DNA of 37,044 nt. Origin: Anthoceros angustus (lineage: Eukaryota > Streptophyta > Anthocerotopsida > Anthocerotales > Anthocerotaceae). Shown one piece after another: positions 21,466 through 31,127 of this stretch (positions are counted from its first letter, which is position 1; the number at the start of each line of letters is the position of its first letter). The notes beneath the pieces were generated by a model that had not been told where the DNA came from, did not search any database, and saw only the letters and a list, made by a program, of their open reading frames with translations. The DNA is taken from NCBI GenBank assembly GCA_010909165.1, contig VJWM01000365.1:1-37044 (forward strand). The letters are read 5' to 3'. The translations under genes and the position numbers were made by a program.

Positions 21466-22921
21466 ATGGACCCGTCCTGGACGCAGGAACAGCAGCGGCG
21501 CCTGCAGATGCTGTGCCCGGATGCTCTCTTCTTGCAGCATCAGCAGCATCAGCATCAGCAGCAGCTGCTGCAGCAGCAACAGCAGCAGCTGCGGCTGCTG
21601 GCGGTGCCGCTGGCGGACGCGGACTCCTTCCGCCGCTGCCTCGGAGCGCGTCGTCTCCCTGCCTATCGCGGCGGAATTCGGGAGGCCGCGTTCCAGATCC
21701 TTCTCCCGGGACCTGAGCGCGCTGGGAGCGGGGAACCCCGGTCGGGGCCAGGACGCGGCTGCAGTCGCGGAAGCTGCAGGAGCAGCAGAAGCGGAAGCAG
21801 GAGGAGGAGAAGTGGCAGGCGCAGGCCTGCGAGGAGAGCGCCATGGAGCAGGCGCTGCCGGACGACGTGCTGGAGCTCTGCCTGGTGCGGCTGCCGTGGC
21901 GGTGCCTGGTGCGGATGCGGCTCGTGTGCAAGCGGTGGCGGGCTTTGCTTCTTTCCGGCCCTTTCTTCGGCTGCGCGCGGTGTCCGGCTTCCACGAGCCC
22001 TGGATGTTCATCTTCGCCGGAGTCGCAGAACAGCGAGGCGGCCATCCTGGCCTACGACCCGGTGTACAAGAAGTCGCACTTCATCCGCGCGCCGGCCATG
22101 GCGGGAAGGAGCCACTACTCGCTGGTGGCGGGGCGGGCTGGTGTACCTCGTGGGAGGCGGCGGGACCGGGACCGCGGCCTGCTCTTCGGCCTCCGCGCTG
22201 GCCTACAACCCGGTGAGCAATGCGTGGAGGAAGATGCCCCTGATGCACCACGGCGGGACTCGCCGGCGGTGGGGGTTCTGGAGGACAAGGATGGCCGGAC
22301 CCGGCTGGTGGTGGCGGGGGGGAAGGGTTTGTCCCGCCGCAGCCTCTGCTCCGCGGAGCTGTACGACCCGGCCACCAACAGATGGAACTACATCACCTCC
22401 CTCCCGCCGCCCTTCAAGGAGGTGCGCTACGGGGCAGTGCACAATGGGAAGCTGCTGGTGTACAACAGGAGGCTCAACCTCACCAACGAGGTGGCGGCCT
22501 ACGACACGGACCGAGGGGTTTGGACGCGGCTGCCTATGACGCACAGCCCCGGGGCGCCGCCCAAGTACCACCACTTCCACCTCATGTCCTGCGGGGGGAA
22601 GCTGTTCAAGGTGGAGGATGGGCCGCACATGAAGGAGGACACCTCTATCAGCGTGTGGCGGCTGGAGGAGGCCCGGATGGAGTGGGTGGAGGTGGCCAAG
22701 ATCCCGCCCTTGGACAAGGGCACCTGGCTGTGGTATATCGGCTCTGTGGAGGGAAGGACGGCCAGTGCCTCATCTACCTCTACGAAGTCAACTACCCCAA
22801 CCTCATGAGCATCCGCTGCTGCGTCTGCGACTTGCGCACCGGGAAGGCGCATTGGCAGTGGGTCACCGACATGCCCTACATGGTGCACCCCAACGATCTC
22901 ACCGCCATTGTGCAGCTGTGA
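21466..22921 (+). CDS. F-box/kelch-repeat protein with N-terminal Gln-rich tract
   Basis: F-box proteins act as substrate adaptors of SCF ubiquitin ligases; the kelch part usually binds the target. From the ATG at 21,466 the product begins MDPSWTQEQQRRL. A His/Gln tract follows (21,533-21,591), then a charged helix-like stretch KLQEQQKRKQEEEKWQAQA (from 21,770). The F-box is ALPDDVLELCLVRLPWR..VRMRLVCKRWRALL at 21,850-21,955. Kelch-like blades follow: LVYLVGGGGTGTA, ALAYNPVSNAWRKMP, RLVVAGGKG, AELYDPATNRWNYI, GKLLVYNRR, AAYDTDRGVWTRLP, and finally WQWVTDMPYMVHPND before TGA at 22,919-22,921. It reads as one exon of about 480 codons. Frame jumps occur after the Gln tract, near 21,968, 22,020, 22,130, 22,245 and 22,755. 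An alternative start at 21,843 (MEQALPDD) would drop the Gln tract. I cannot assign an orthologue. Confidence 0.88.
21533..21591 (+). repeat. CAG/CAT trinucleotide tract encoding a His/Gln-rich segment
   Basis: CAG, CAT, CAA and CTG codons alternate at the start of the F-box/kelch reading frame and encode a run of Gln with some His and Leu. Such tracts commonly change in length between relatives. The reading frame slips just after it, before the F-box is reached. Confidence 0.9.
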
Positions 22922-23873
22922 ATGGGGTTTGACACGCAGAGCCACAGAACGCCTGTGGTTGTAAAATGTGTACAAAAGATACGATTAGCTCTTCCCTCCG
23001 CCCTCTGCCTCAGGTGTATGCTGCAGCTCTCACTGATGGGTGGGAAGGAAGATGCAGCTCGGAAGTCCTAGGCTGGAAGTGACAGGCTGCTTTCCTTCTT
23101 CCATGGAGCAAGCACCTTCGGATTTTCTTTTTGCAGCTGGAGGTTGGGTGGGAAGAGTGCAGCTCTATACTATGTAGGTACATATGTCACGTTACTTCTA
23201 CCGAGTACAGTATTCATTCATATGCAGGTCATTGACATCCTGAGTTCATGCTGAGCCACGGCGTTGAGGTGCTCGCACTACAGCAACAGGCTTGCTGCAC
23301 AATACAGCACAGCACCCTTCATTGCCTCCAACGGTGTCTGCGAAGAAGGGCAAACGTCCTCCCTGGTTCTGCAGCATGTTTCGGGCAAGGCCGCAGACTA
23401 AGAGTCCCAAATGGTCGCCTCATCCTCAAACTCCCAGTCTGTCGCCGGGGATGAAGATGTATTACCTTCCTAACCGGACGCGGGAGAGTTCTGTCAAGTT
23501 TAGAATGCCACGGGTCGTCGCTACATATGCACACCCAGCTGTGAGCACGCTTTCGTCCATTCAGGCACAGAGCGTTTGTCAAAATTAATTCACAATTCTT
23601 TTAACTGACCAAGTGTTTCCAACTGCCAGTGTGTCGTCTGTTGCTACGATGTGATTTGCATCTCTGAGATTCGCCGGCCTTGGTTCATTATTGAGAGGCA
23701 CGGCACTTTCAGGTGTGCAAACTGGCTGTTGTGATGGAAACTGTATGCAGCCGGAAGATGGGCTGGCAAACCCCTAACCCATGGGAGAGACCCCTAAATT
23801 CAACCCACCAGCGCGGTATTCTTGTTTGCTGTGTTGGAGTGCTGCGGCCGTCAAGCCTGATTGTTTTGTGGAA
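22922..23873. other. F-box gene 3' region and spacer before the tRNA-binding gene
   Basis: No domain-bearing frame is present. Open frames at 23,248-23,588 have no recognisable family and overlap each other. The region should contain the F-box gene terminator/polyadenylation area and the promoter or leader of the next gene. A leader intron or a missed first exon for the tRNA-binding gene is possible, since a frame continuous with its first exon is open from an ATG at 23,781. Confidence 0.45.
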
Positions 23874-25629
23874 ATGGCTAGTGAGGCCATCGACGACGCA
23901 ATCGCACATCTGGATGGTTTGATTGCTAGCCTTGAGCCCCGCAGCTCGGGAGCCGATGTCACGCCTGATTCTGCTGCAGCCCCGGCAACTGCTGATAAGC
24001 CCCTTGTTCCTCCTTCGTCACAAGTAGGTTCTTCACTTTTGCGGCACATGTGACCTAAATTCTTGAGGGAAGGATAATGCATGACTGCAGTCTCTCCTCC
24101 CTGGAACCTCTAGCCACATGTGGCAAATGCATCGATTTGTGGGCAGGCCCTAGATAGACACAACCGTGTTTTGGTACATTGACATGTGCACTGATTAAGC
24201 ACTCGTCTACAAGGGACCTGCCTGCTGCTAGGGTTTGCGCACTAAGAACTCGTGGTTGGCAGGGAGAAGCTAGTCCGGACGTAGTTGCCCTGACCCAGGA
24301 AAAGGCTGTTGAGCAAGCACATGGCGGTGTTGGGGAACAGACAGAACCAGTACAAGGTTCCGAGCAGACCAAACCAAATGTCCGTGACGTGCAAGGAAGA
24401 AACCTCGTGAGTTCATTTGACTCTCTCTCTCTGGAGCTCGCCACCGCCTTGATTATACTTCGCATAAGGAAGACATGAAACTGACAAGTTCCTGTATCTT
24501 GTGTTGAGCAGTTAAAACTCCTGGAGCCACTCCTCCAAAGCCCTCCGTCGTTGCACTTTCTGCTGATGCAGACAACTTTAAACAAAGCCCATTTGCAGGT
24601 GATGAATCGCACAAACAGCTTCGATCAAGCACGTTATAAGTGTGTCATGTCGTCATGAACTCTCTTGTTCATTTCTGGGCGTGGTGCAGGTTGGACTGGT
24701 GCTATCTGTTGACAATCACCCAGTCTCCGAAAAGCTGTATTGCTGCAAAGTTGAAGTGGCTAATGGAGAAATTCGTAGGTGTACACATCTTTGCTGCTTC
24801 CTTGTCTCTCGAAAGTTGTCTTATGTTTGTTTGACCAGCGTCGCGTCAGGTTACTAAGCTCCATGTGCCTCATGTTCTTTATGGTGTGTCTTGTTTGCAG
24901 GTAGTGGCAGGTCTTCGAAAGTTCATACCATCTTCAGAGTTAGTTGGAAAGAAAGTGTGCGTAATTTTGAATCTAAAGCCTGCAAAGCTAGCTGGTGAAG
25001 TGAGTGAGGCGATGATCACTTGCAGGTGATGGACGATCACAGAACGGAGATGAAATCGTGAAGGTATGTATCCGCAAGACATGGGCAGCTGCCATGCTCT
25101 TCTGTCCTTACTTGAAGGACCATCTCATGGCTGGTGCCTTGTCTCTGTGTGAAGGTTCTCGAGCCTTCTCCTGAAGTCTCAGTCGGAGACCGGGTCTATA
25201 TTGAGGTTTGCTTCACATTGCCTCAGCATCTAGTTCGTCCTTGCGATCTAGCTAACCTCCTAACATCAGCTTACTTCTTCTCAGGGAGGCGCTCCCAGTT
25301 CAAGTCCTGCCAAGCAATTAAGCTCAAAAATCTGGGAGAAAATAGTCCCATTACTCAAAGTTGAAGGTACAGGGAATTGAACCTAATACCCTCAAAACCT
25401 GAATGTGAGCACAATATTCTCTGCTTGCTTTTTGTCACAGGTCTAACGTTTGTGCATTTTGTGCAGGTATTGCAAGATTCAACGGCACGCCTTGGTGACA
25501 TCAGCAGGAGTGGTCAAAGTACCTGTTCTTCCAGACGGGCTGGCATTCATTAACGAGGTCTATTCCATCTTGGACATATTACGGTTCTGTGAAAATGGAT
25601 GGTCCCATCCACCATATTCCATTGGCTAA
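23874..25629 (+). CDS. EMAPII/Arc1p-type tRNA-binding domain protein, ~8 exons
   Basis: The domain is an OB fold that binds tRNA, found in AIMP1, Arc1p and the C-termini of some Met- and Tyr-tRNA synthetases. Exons: 23,874-24,023 (MASEAIDDAIAHLDGLIASL); 24,263-24,406; 24,512-24,598; 24,690-24,778 (VGLVLSVDNHPVSEKLYCC); 24,901-25,063 (VVAGLRKFIPSSELVGKKV, NLKPAKLAGE); 25,155-25,205 (LEPSPEVSVGDRVYIE); 25,285-25,366 (SKIWEKIVPLLKVEG); 25,467-25,629 (GIARFNGTPLVTSAG). The motif order (VGLV, VVAGL, NLKPAKLAG.S.AM, LEP, GDRV) is that of the family. The stretch before the domain is only about 125 residues and is not recognisably GST-like or synthetase-like, so this resembles a stand-alone factor. 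Single-base shifts are needed in at least four exons, for example CCTTGG for CCTTTGG at 25,489. The C-terminal 25 residues and the stop are uncertain. Confidence 0.87.
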
Positions 25630-26086
25630 AGACCCGTCTCAATTTGCTTCATCAAGGTCTTCCAAGTTCAGAGGCATATGTACAAACGTTTTACCACCAG
25701 TGGCATGTACCATGTACCGGCTCGAGGAACCACATCAGTTCTCTGTGCCCCTTTCAGAGGAGCAAACCTCGTTTAACATGAACGAAAAGGCTGAGAACTC
25801 ACTTCCTGAAACGGATGCCCAGAAACTTCTGGAGGACTTATTACTCCATAAAACAGAGCCAGGCGCTCACGTTCAGCATGGTTTCCTGTGCCACTTGGCA
25901 AACCACCACTCTGTTTCCAGCGCCACATCCGTCAAGTTCTTGCGGTCGCATCAGAACCATCACATTTTGCAAGGTTTGACGACAAACAATCCAGGTTCAA
26001 ACAGCTGTCCTCTTCCAGTGCACTTCACCGCATCGGAAAGTGAAGATGTCGGCTACATGCGTCCACCTCCGATTCTTTTTAATTAG
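25589..26086 (+). other. 165-codon open frame overlapping the 3' end of the tRNA-binding gene
   Basis: This frame overlaps the last exon of the tRNA-binding gene in another frame and runs to 26,086. The product is hydrophilic and His/Ser-rich (for example LEDLLLHKTEPGAHVQH) with no domain I recognise. Its composition resembles coding DNA more than the AT-rich DNA after 26,090. It could be an unrecognised C-terminal exon reached by a frame jump or splice at 25,558, an independent gene, or 3' untranslated sequence that is open by chance. Confidence 0.3.
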
Positions 26087-26250
26087 TATTTTGAAACTAA
26101 ATCAAAACAAAACCCGGGGAGAAATCTCGATAGGTGGAACCATGAGCCGAGGACCTGGTTTGACGACCAAAATAGCTTTGGATGAGCCAGGCGAGTCGTT
26201 TTGCTTGCTTGATGTGTCACAACGTCGGGGCTACTCCGAGTTCTACTAGA

Positions 26251-27780
26251 AGAAGAAGTCTGCATTCTACCCTGGATAAATGTGTCTTATATAAATATTA
26301 ATCTCTCTGAAATTATCATTTCTGATCTACTCCCAAAATTTTTAAAAGTTTTTGGATAAGTGTAGGATGTTAACTGAGGGAAAAACGGACTTCATAATAT
26401 TATGCTAATAAATATTAAAATATTATTATATCTTAAAATATATGTTATTAACTAAAATATGGTATTCGAAGATAAGACTCATTCTAACATATTATTTAAA
26501 CTAAAATATCATAATGATTATGAGTTAATTAAGGTTTATTGTTGTGTATTGGTTTATTAAATAATTGAAAAATATAATATAATTATGGATACATGTTTGT
26601 TACACTTGGATAATTGTCATGCTATATTTACTCCTGTATGTATTATGGTCCACTTGGATGGAATCTTTCTATCATGGGACGTGGTACTTAAGAACTAGTA
26701 CCATGGTGTGAATAAGCGCACACTAAGCTACATGCACCAAGGGCATCCACACTCCTTTAAACACTCCATTTAAGAATGCTAACAAAAATGTTCTTATAAG
26801 AAGAAGAAGAATTTTATTGTGCACTAGAATTAAATTCCATTTATGTGAGTCCACTATAAATGTGTGTCCATTTAGCTTAATGTGGAATACCGAGTCATGA
26901 CATCCACATGTTTTTAGGTTGTGGATGTGTGGTTGATCGATGTCGCCAACCTACCCCATAATGCACGAAAAGATTTCACGGTACCACGAAACTTTTCTTC
27001 TCTTGGGTTTAGGTTGCATTTAGGTCATTTTGCGTTGCGCGCCATTACGCAATATTCATCTCCGTCACGCAGCATCCACATTTCTTTAGGGTTGTCAGCG
27101 GTTGCGTTAGCAACTCACTGCTCACATGTTTTCGGCTCCTAAGAGACGCGGGTCACTCTACGGCAGCACGGATCGGCATGAGGAACAAGGTGTTGGATGT
27201 TCGGGCCATCTGCACGTGTTGGCCGTGGATGCTAGATTCAAATGACTATCATCTTGGTCTCTGTCCCATACATCAAGCTGCAAGCATAAGAAGCATCTTA
27301 GTAGTCAACCACATGAAACATATTTGCACCTCCTTCGCACATCTGGTGAAAACAACACGTCTAAGCGGAGGATTTGCATTCGCCGCCAATGCGGCCATAC
27401 TTGCGAACAAAAATTTGTATACGTGTCTTGCCGCTGTTTAACATGAATGTGTGGTGATCGGATCAAACCCTAAAACCCTAAACAAGAAAACATGTGCATG
27501 ACACAATCAGAACACTGGGCCTATGATCGTATCCTTTACAAAGTTTTTGCCTGCGTCTGGTGATGTGATCGTATTATATGTGTATTGTATGCAAGTATCT
27601 AAAAGATGCCGTGGCATATTTCCGTAGCGTACACCCCAAAAAAGTCTCACACGCTCCCGTGTGACAGATCGCTATTCCATAGCCTAAGGCCATTTGGATA
27701 CGCATCTTACTAGCGGGGATTTGTTTCTTTATTTTATTTTATTTTCTTAAAGTTGAAGGTTCCATTTGTCAGTGCCATGC
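26251..27780. other. AT-rich intergenic DNA, no gene recognised
   Basis: From 26,270 to 26,620 the sequence is almost entirely A and T with short repeated ATATTA words. At 26,808-26,855 the segment GAAGAAGAAGAATTTTATT..GAGTCCACT resembles, in inverted orientation, the end of the dispersed repeat found at 6,831 and 11,885. A short telomere-like tract lies at 27,465-27,483. Open frames at 26,921-27,142 and 27,178-27,441 show no known domain. Confidence 0.5.
27465..27483. repeat. Short interstitial telomere-like tract (CCCTAAA)
   Basis: AAACCCTAAAACCCTAAAC contains about two and a half units of the plant-type telomere heptamer. It is short enough to be chance or a common promoter element of the telo-box kind. 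No gene start is recognised just beside it. Confidence 0.6.
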
Positions 27781-27781
27781 C

Positions 27782-28422
27782 ATGCTGCATGCATACATGA
27801 ATTTCAAGAGAAGGTTGAACTTGCCAAGTTCTGGTCCCTCCTCGAGTAGGCCTGAGACAAGGTTCCCTTTACGCAAGCACATCCCTATGCTTCTCAGTAT
27901 CACGGTCTTTCCATGTGTATCTGATCTCCACTTGGACAGCCCTCTGGTAGCGACAGCGGCTCCAAGATCTGCTTTGATTACTCTAACATAATCCCAGCTC
28001 CTGATTCAGTGTCTTCCTGCTAGTCACGGCAATGTAGAGATACCGATCTGGACTCCGGGAGCAGACGAGATTCTTGTTTTGAGCTGTTCACGTGTTCCGT
28101 CTGTCGACCTTCTCTGCCTTGCCATGACAGCGTGACTCCTGTCTCATATGTGTTGTTCTTTGGCCTGCGGGTTTCGGACTAGCTTCTCACGATGCTCCGT
28201 CTATGTGCTACTGCTGTAACGGTACCTGTAGCCAGGGGAATCTTTGCCTTACTGGCCACGGGCCACGGCTACATGTACGCCATGACCACCAACCTGCCGA
28301 GGAAACCAGACTTCCCGATGGCCTGCAATTGGCAACCCCGGCCTGATGGTGAAGACTCGAAGAGGATGCTCCGGCACAAAAGTCTGTCTTCTCCTACTGG
28401 CTCTGGAGGTGTGGATCAATAA
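27782..28422 (+). other. Unrecognised semi-open region
   Basis: Plus-strand frames at 27,782-27,991 and 28,192-28,422, with an open piece between (about 27,993-28,133, ending at a stop after LLCLAMTA), are GC-balanced and resemble exonic DNA. The minus strand is also open at 28,249-28,512. No domain or conserved motif stands out in either direction, so I cannot decide strand or reality. A frame-broken gene like its neighbours is possible. Confidence 0.2.
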
Positions 28423-29721
28423 CACCATTTTCCGTGCAAAGCGCAGCCACAATTCCTGGTTTACAAACCTCGTGTCCACATTTACATAAACGGCTAGGGT
28501 CGTGGTGGTCACGGGTCATTGCAGAGGAAGGTGGCGCGTCACGACCTGGTTGTTCGCAGGGCAATCACGGGTCGTGACCGGAACTGGTCAGGAGAACCGT
28601 TATGCCCTAATCACCAACCAACCACGGCTAACACCATGGGATAAATGTAGGAAATATTTACAGTCTAGCGAAAGTAGCGGGCGGAGGTTTCCGTCGCAAG
28701 GCGGACAGTGCGGAGATCAGGACCAGCTCAGATTGTCGTCGAGCGCGGGCGCGCTGTGCCTCTTTCCAGCTCCAGATTGGCTACCCGGCCTTAGCTCGTA
28801 TCCTTCCGCAGGCCCCAGATCCATGCTTTCTGCGGTTCTGCTTACGGACATGACTGCTGCGATTGTTGAGTGATTGCTGTCGTCTCAAGAAGCGCCGCAT
28901 TCGGGATCGGAGTGCTACAGCATCTTCTTGTCGGGAGATTTGTTGCGCAAGAAGGCACAGCAACGGCCTGCTGCTTCCTCAGTCGATCGGAAGGATTTCC
29001 TGAAGAGGTGATAATCTTGAGAGAGAAGGGCGTGTCGTCGGGCTGGCCCACGGGCTGCATAGAGTATTAAATCTGGAGGATTCCCGGGCGCAAGGTGGAA
29101 TACAGGTGTTGCTTCTGATCTGTAGCGGGATTTGGAGGCTTCTGTGGTGGGGGATGGAGGAGGTTGTGTAGTGCTGTACGGGGGAATCCCGTTGAAGGTG
29201 GATCCGAGGCTGTTAGCAGGGTTTGAATTTCCCGATTCGTGATCTCGGAGTGTCACGGGTTTGGGACACAAGCCGCAAGCTGGTTTCAGGAGCTGTGAGA
29301 AGAGAACTTGATGTGGAGGCAATCGCGGACAGGAATCTCCTTGCCAACCAGGCAGGGCAGGGCTGTGCTGGGAGCAACAAGAGCTCAGAGATGTGAGGGA
29401 TGTCAGGATAAGCAATGCCAGCTGAGCTTACATGTTGAGGTGCGAACCTGTTTGTGAAGTATGCTGGATCTTCTGTTGCCGTGTACGCGTGTTGAACCTG
29501 GGCTGGGTAGGTCAGCTGTGTCTTGCTGGAATCGAAATCTTGGCTTTTGTCATGGCTAGTGCCACAAACTTTGTTTTCGGAGGAAAGCTGTGTTTGTGTC
29601 CTAACCAATTTGGACTTTTGTTGACACAATGCAATGCTTTCATCCTTCCCTGATCTGTCAAATTGGTGTGCTGCAGTGCTACTTGGAAGCGCGCACATTC
29701 TTCGGTATCACATCCCTCACC
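28423..29721. other. GC-balanced region with overlapping open frames, no gene recognised
   Basis: Several minus-strand frames (28,915-29,415; 29,213-29,698) and shorter plus-strand frames overlap, none with a recognisable domain. The words GGTCGTG(A/G) and TCACGACC occur repeatedly in both orientations at 28,498-28,580, giving short inverted repeats. The segment may include the promoter and leader of the small membrane-protein frame that follows. Confidence 0.3.
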
Positions 29722-29956
29722 ATGAGTGAGCATCTTGTGATTCTGACCGTCATTGTGTTCGTTCTTGTGGCAATCAAGCAAGCATTCTTCACCGTAGAGC
29801 TCGATGGATACTTTGAAGCTGCCTCAAGCCAAGCAGTTCCTCAGTACAGAACTTCTTCATGTTCTTTTCCTTGCCATTGTGGGTATAAACCTCTTTCTGG
29901 CCATGAACACTTTTAGCTCATACGAGAAGAAGTACAGAGAGCAACGGCGATGGTAG
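29722..29956 (+). CDS. Possible small membrane protein with one or two hydrophobic segments
   Basis: An ATG at 29,722 opens MSEHLVILTVIVFVLVAIKQ, a strongly hydrophobic segment followed by polar residues. A second frame, from an ATG at 29,804, gives a 50-residue product with hydrophobic LLHVLFLAIVGINLFLAM in the middle and a basic end KKYREQRRW before TAG at 29,954-29,956. If one base is missing near 29,800, the two join into one protein of about 77 residues with two membrane segments and a charged C-terminus. If not, only the second frame may be real. I do not recognise a family. Confidence 0.35.
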
Positions 29957-31127
29957 AACGGCTCGGCTCGGTGCGCGTGGAGGCAGCAGAATGCTATTTA
30001 AAATTCCTAGGTAGAGCGCTGGAGATTTGTACCTGCATATGAACAATCAGCGGACCAGGTGGAGGTATTGCTAATTGTTTGCTCATGTTAAAGTTACCAT
30101 GCCAAACTCTTATTTAATCATTGCTCACTTCTCTTATTTCAATTATTATATAACTTTTTATTTAATAGTATATTTTACATTTTATGTCTTATACTAACAG
30201 TATATAATATTAATATATAAAATCTCATACTAATACATGCTCACATTGGAATAGAAGTCTCTAGGTTAGACTTACAAAATGTTTAGACGACACCAACATC
30301 CTGGTTTCTGGGAAAAGAATACTTTATTATTAAAAATAGAAAAATCCTTCCACCCAAAAACAAAGGGGAAAAACCCAGCGAAAGGCACCATGCCGGGGAC
30401 TAGCTCCTCGATCACGCATTGGCACCATGCAGAGACTAGCCCGATCACACATTTCAGACTACCCACCACAGGAAGGTAGACCAACATCCTGGTTTCGCGT
30501 TTGAAGGATGCCTTCTTGCAAGTCATTGCTTTTAGAGAGCCGCCCACTTGTTTCGGTTTCTCTATTTGATCTCTTCTAGCCAATATTCGGAAGTTTATTA
30601 TATCATAGGTTTTGGAGCTTATTTAAACGCAATCCATGTTTACCAAAAATATAGCTCTACAAACTTGTTGAGTATCCAAGTCCGGCATAGGATCCTATGC
30701 TTGCTTCTTCAAGCGGTGCTTAATTAAGGTAAGACATTCGGTGCCATTTATGACAAAGAAGAAGCGACCACAACAACCTCCGGACACATAAGGAAGGCTG
30801 GATATAGTGCACGGAATACATTCCATGCCTTCAACCCATGGCTGATCAATGACTACTTTCATATGGACCACGGCTTTGCACCAATTCTCTTGCAACAGTC
30901 GCCTCGGGAATATTACGATATTTCTCCTCTCTTCTACATGCTAGTCCTTGCTTACATGGAACGTGGAGCAAGCTATCTAATACCTCTATCCCACAGGCGT
31001 GTGACATGAGAAATCACCCAATGTAATAAGCGGAAGCGCACTGGCAAGTGCCAACGACCAATGCCATTTGCAAATGCAACACTTCCCACTACCCCACTAG
31101 GGTCCATTGGACCACCAGATATTTCAC
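29957..31127. other. AT-rich spacer, no gene recognised
   Basis: Apart from a short tandem repeat at 30,384-30,452 I see nothing with clear structure. Minus-strand frames at 30,272-30,583 and 30,695-30,895 are open for 103 and 66 codons, without recognisable motifs. The phrase CCAACATCCTGGTTTC occurs at about 30,293 and again at 30,482, bracketing the tandem repeat. Confidence 0.45.
30384..30452. repeat. 37-bp tandem duplication
   Basis: GGCACCATGC..GACTAGC..CGATCAC(G/A)CAT occurs at 30,384 and again at 30,421 with two short indels. The longer word CCAACATCCTGGTTTC flanks the pair on both sides, so this may be part of a larger local rearrangement. Confidence 0.75.

Noticed and set aside
21010-22011. 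333-codon minus-strand open frame
   Set aside because: It lies antisense to the F-box/kelch gene and its GC-rich promoter. The product is Ala/Pro/Arg/Ser low complexity caused by composition, with no domain.
26734-26931. Possible MITE with CATCCACA inverted ends
   Set aside because: The matching arms are only about eight bases and imperfect, and I see no target-site duplication.
27465-27483. Telomere or subtelomere boundary
   Set aside because: Only about two and a half heptamer units are present, with ordinary DNA on both sides.
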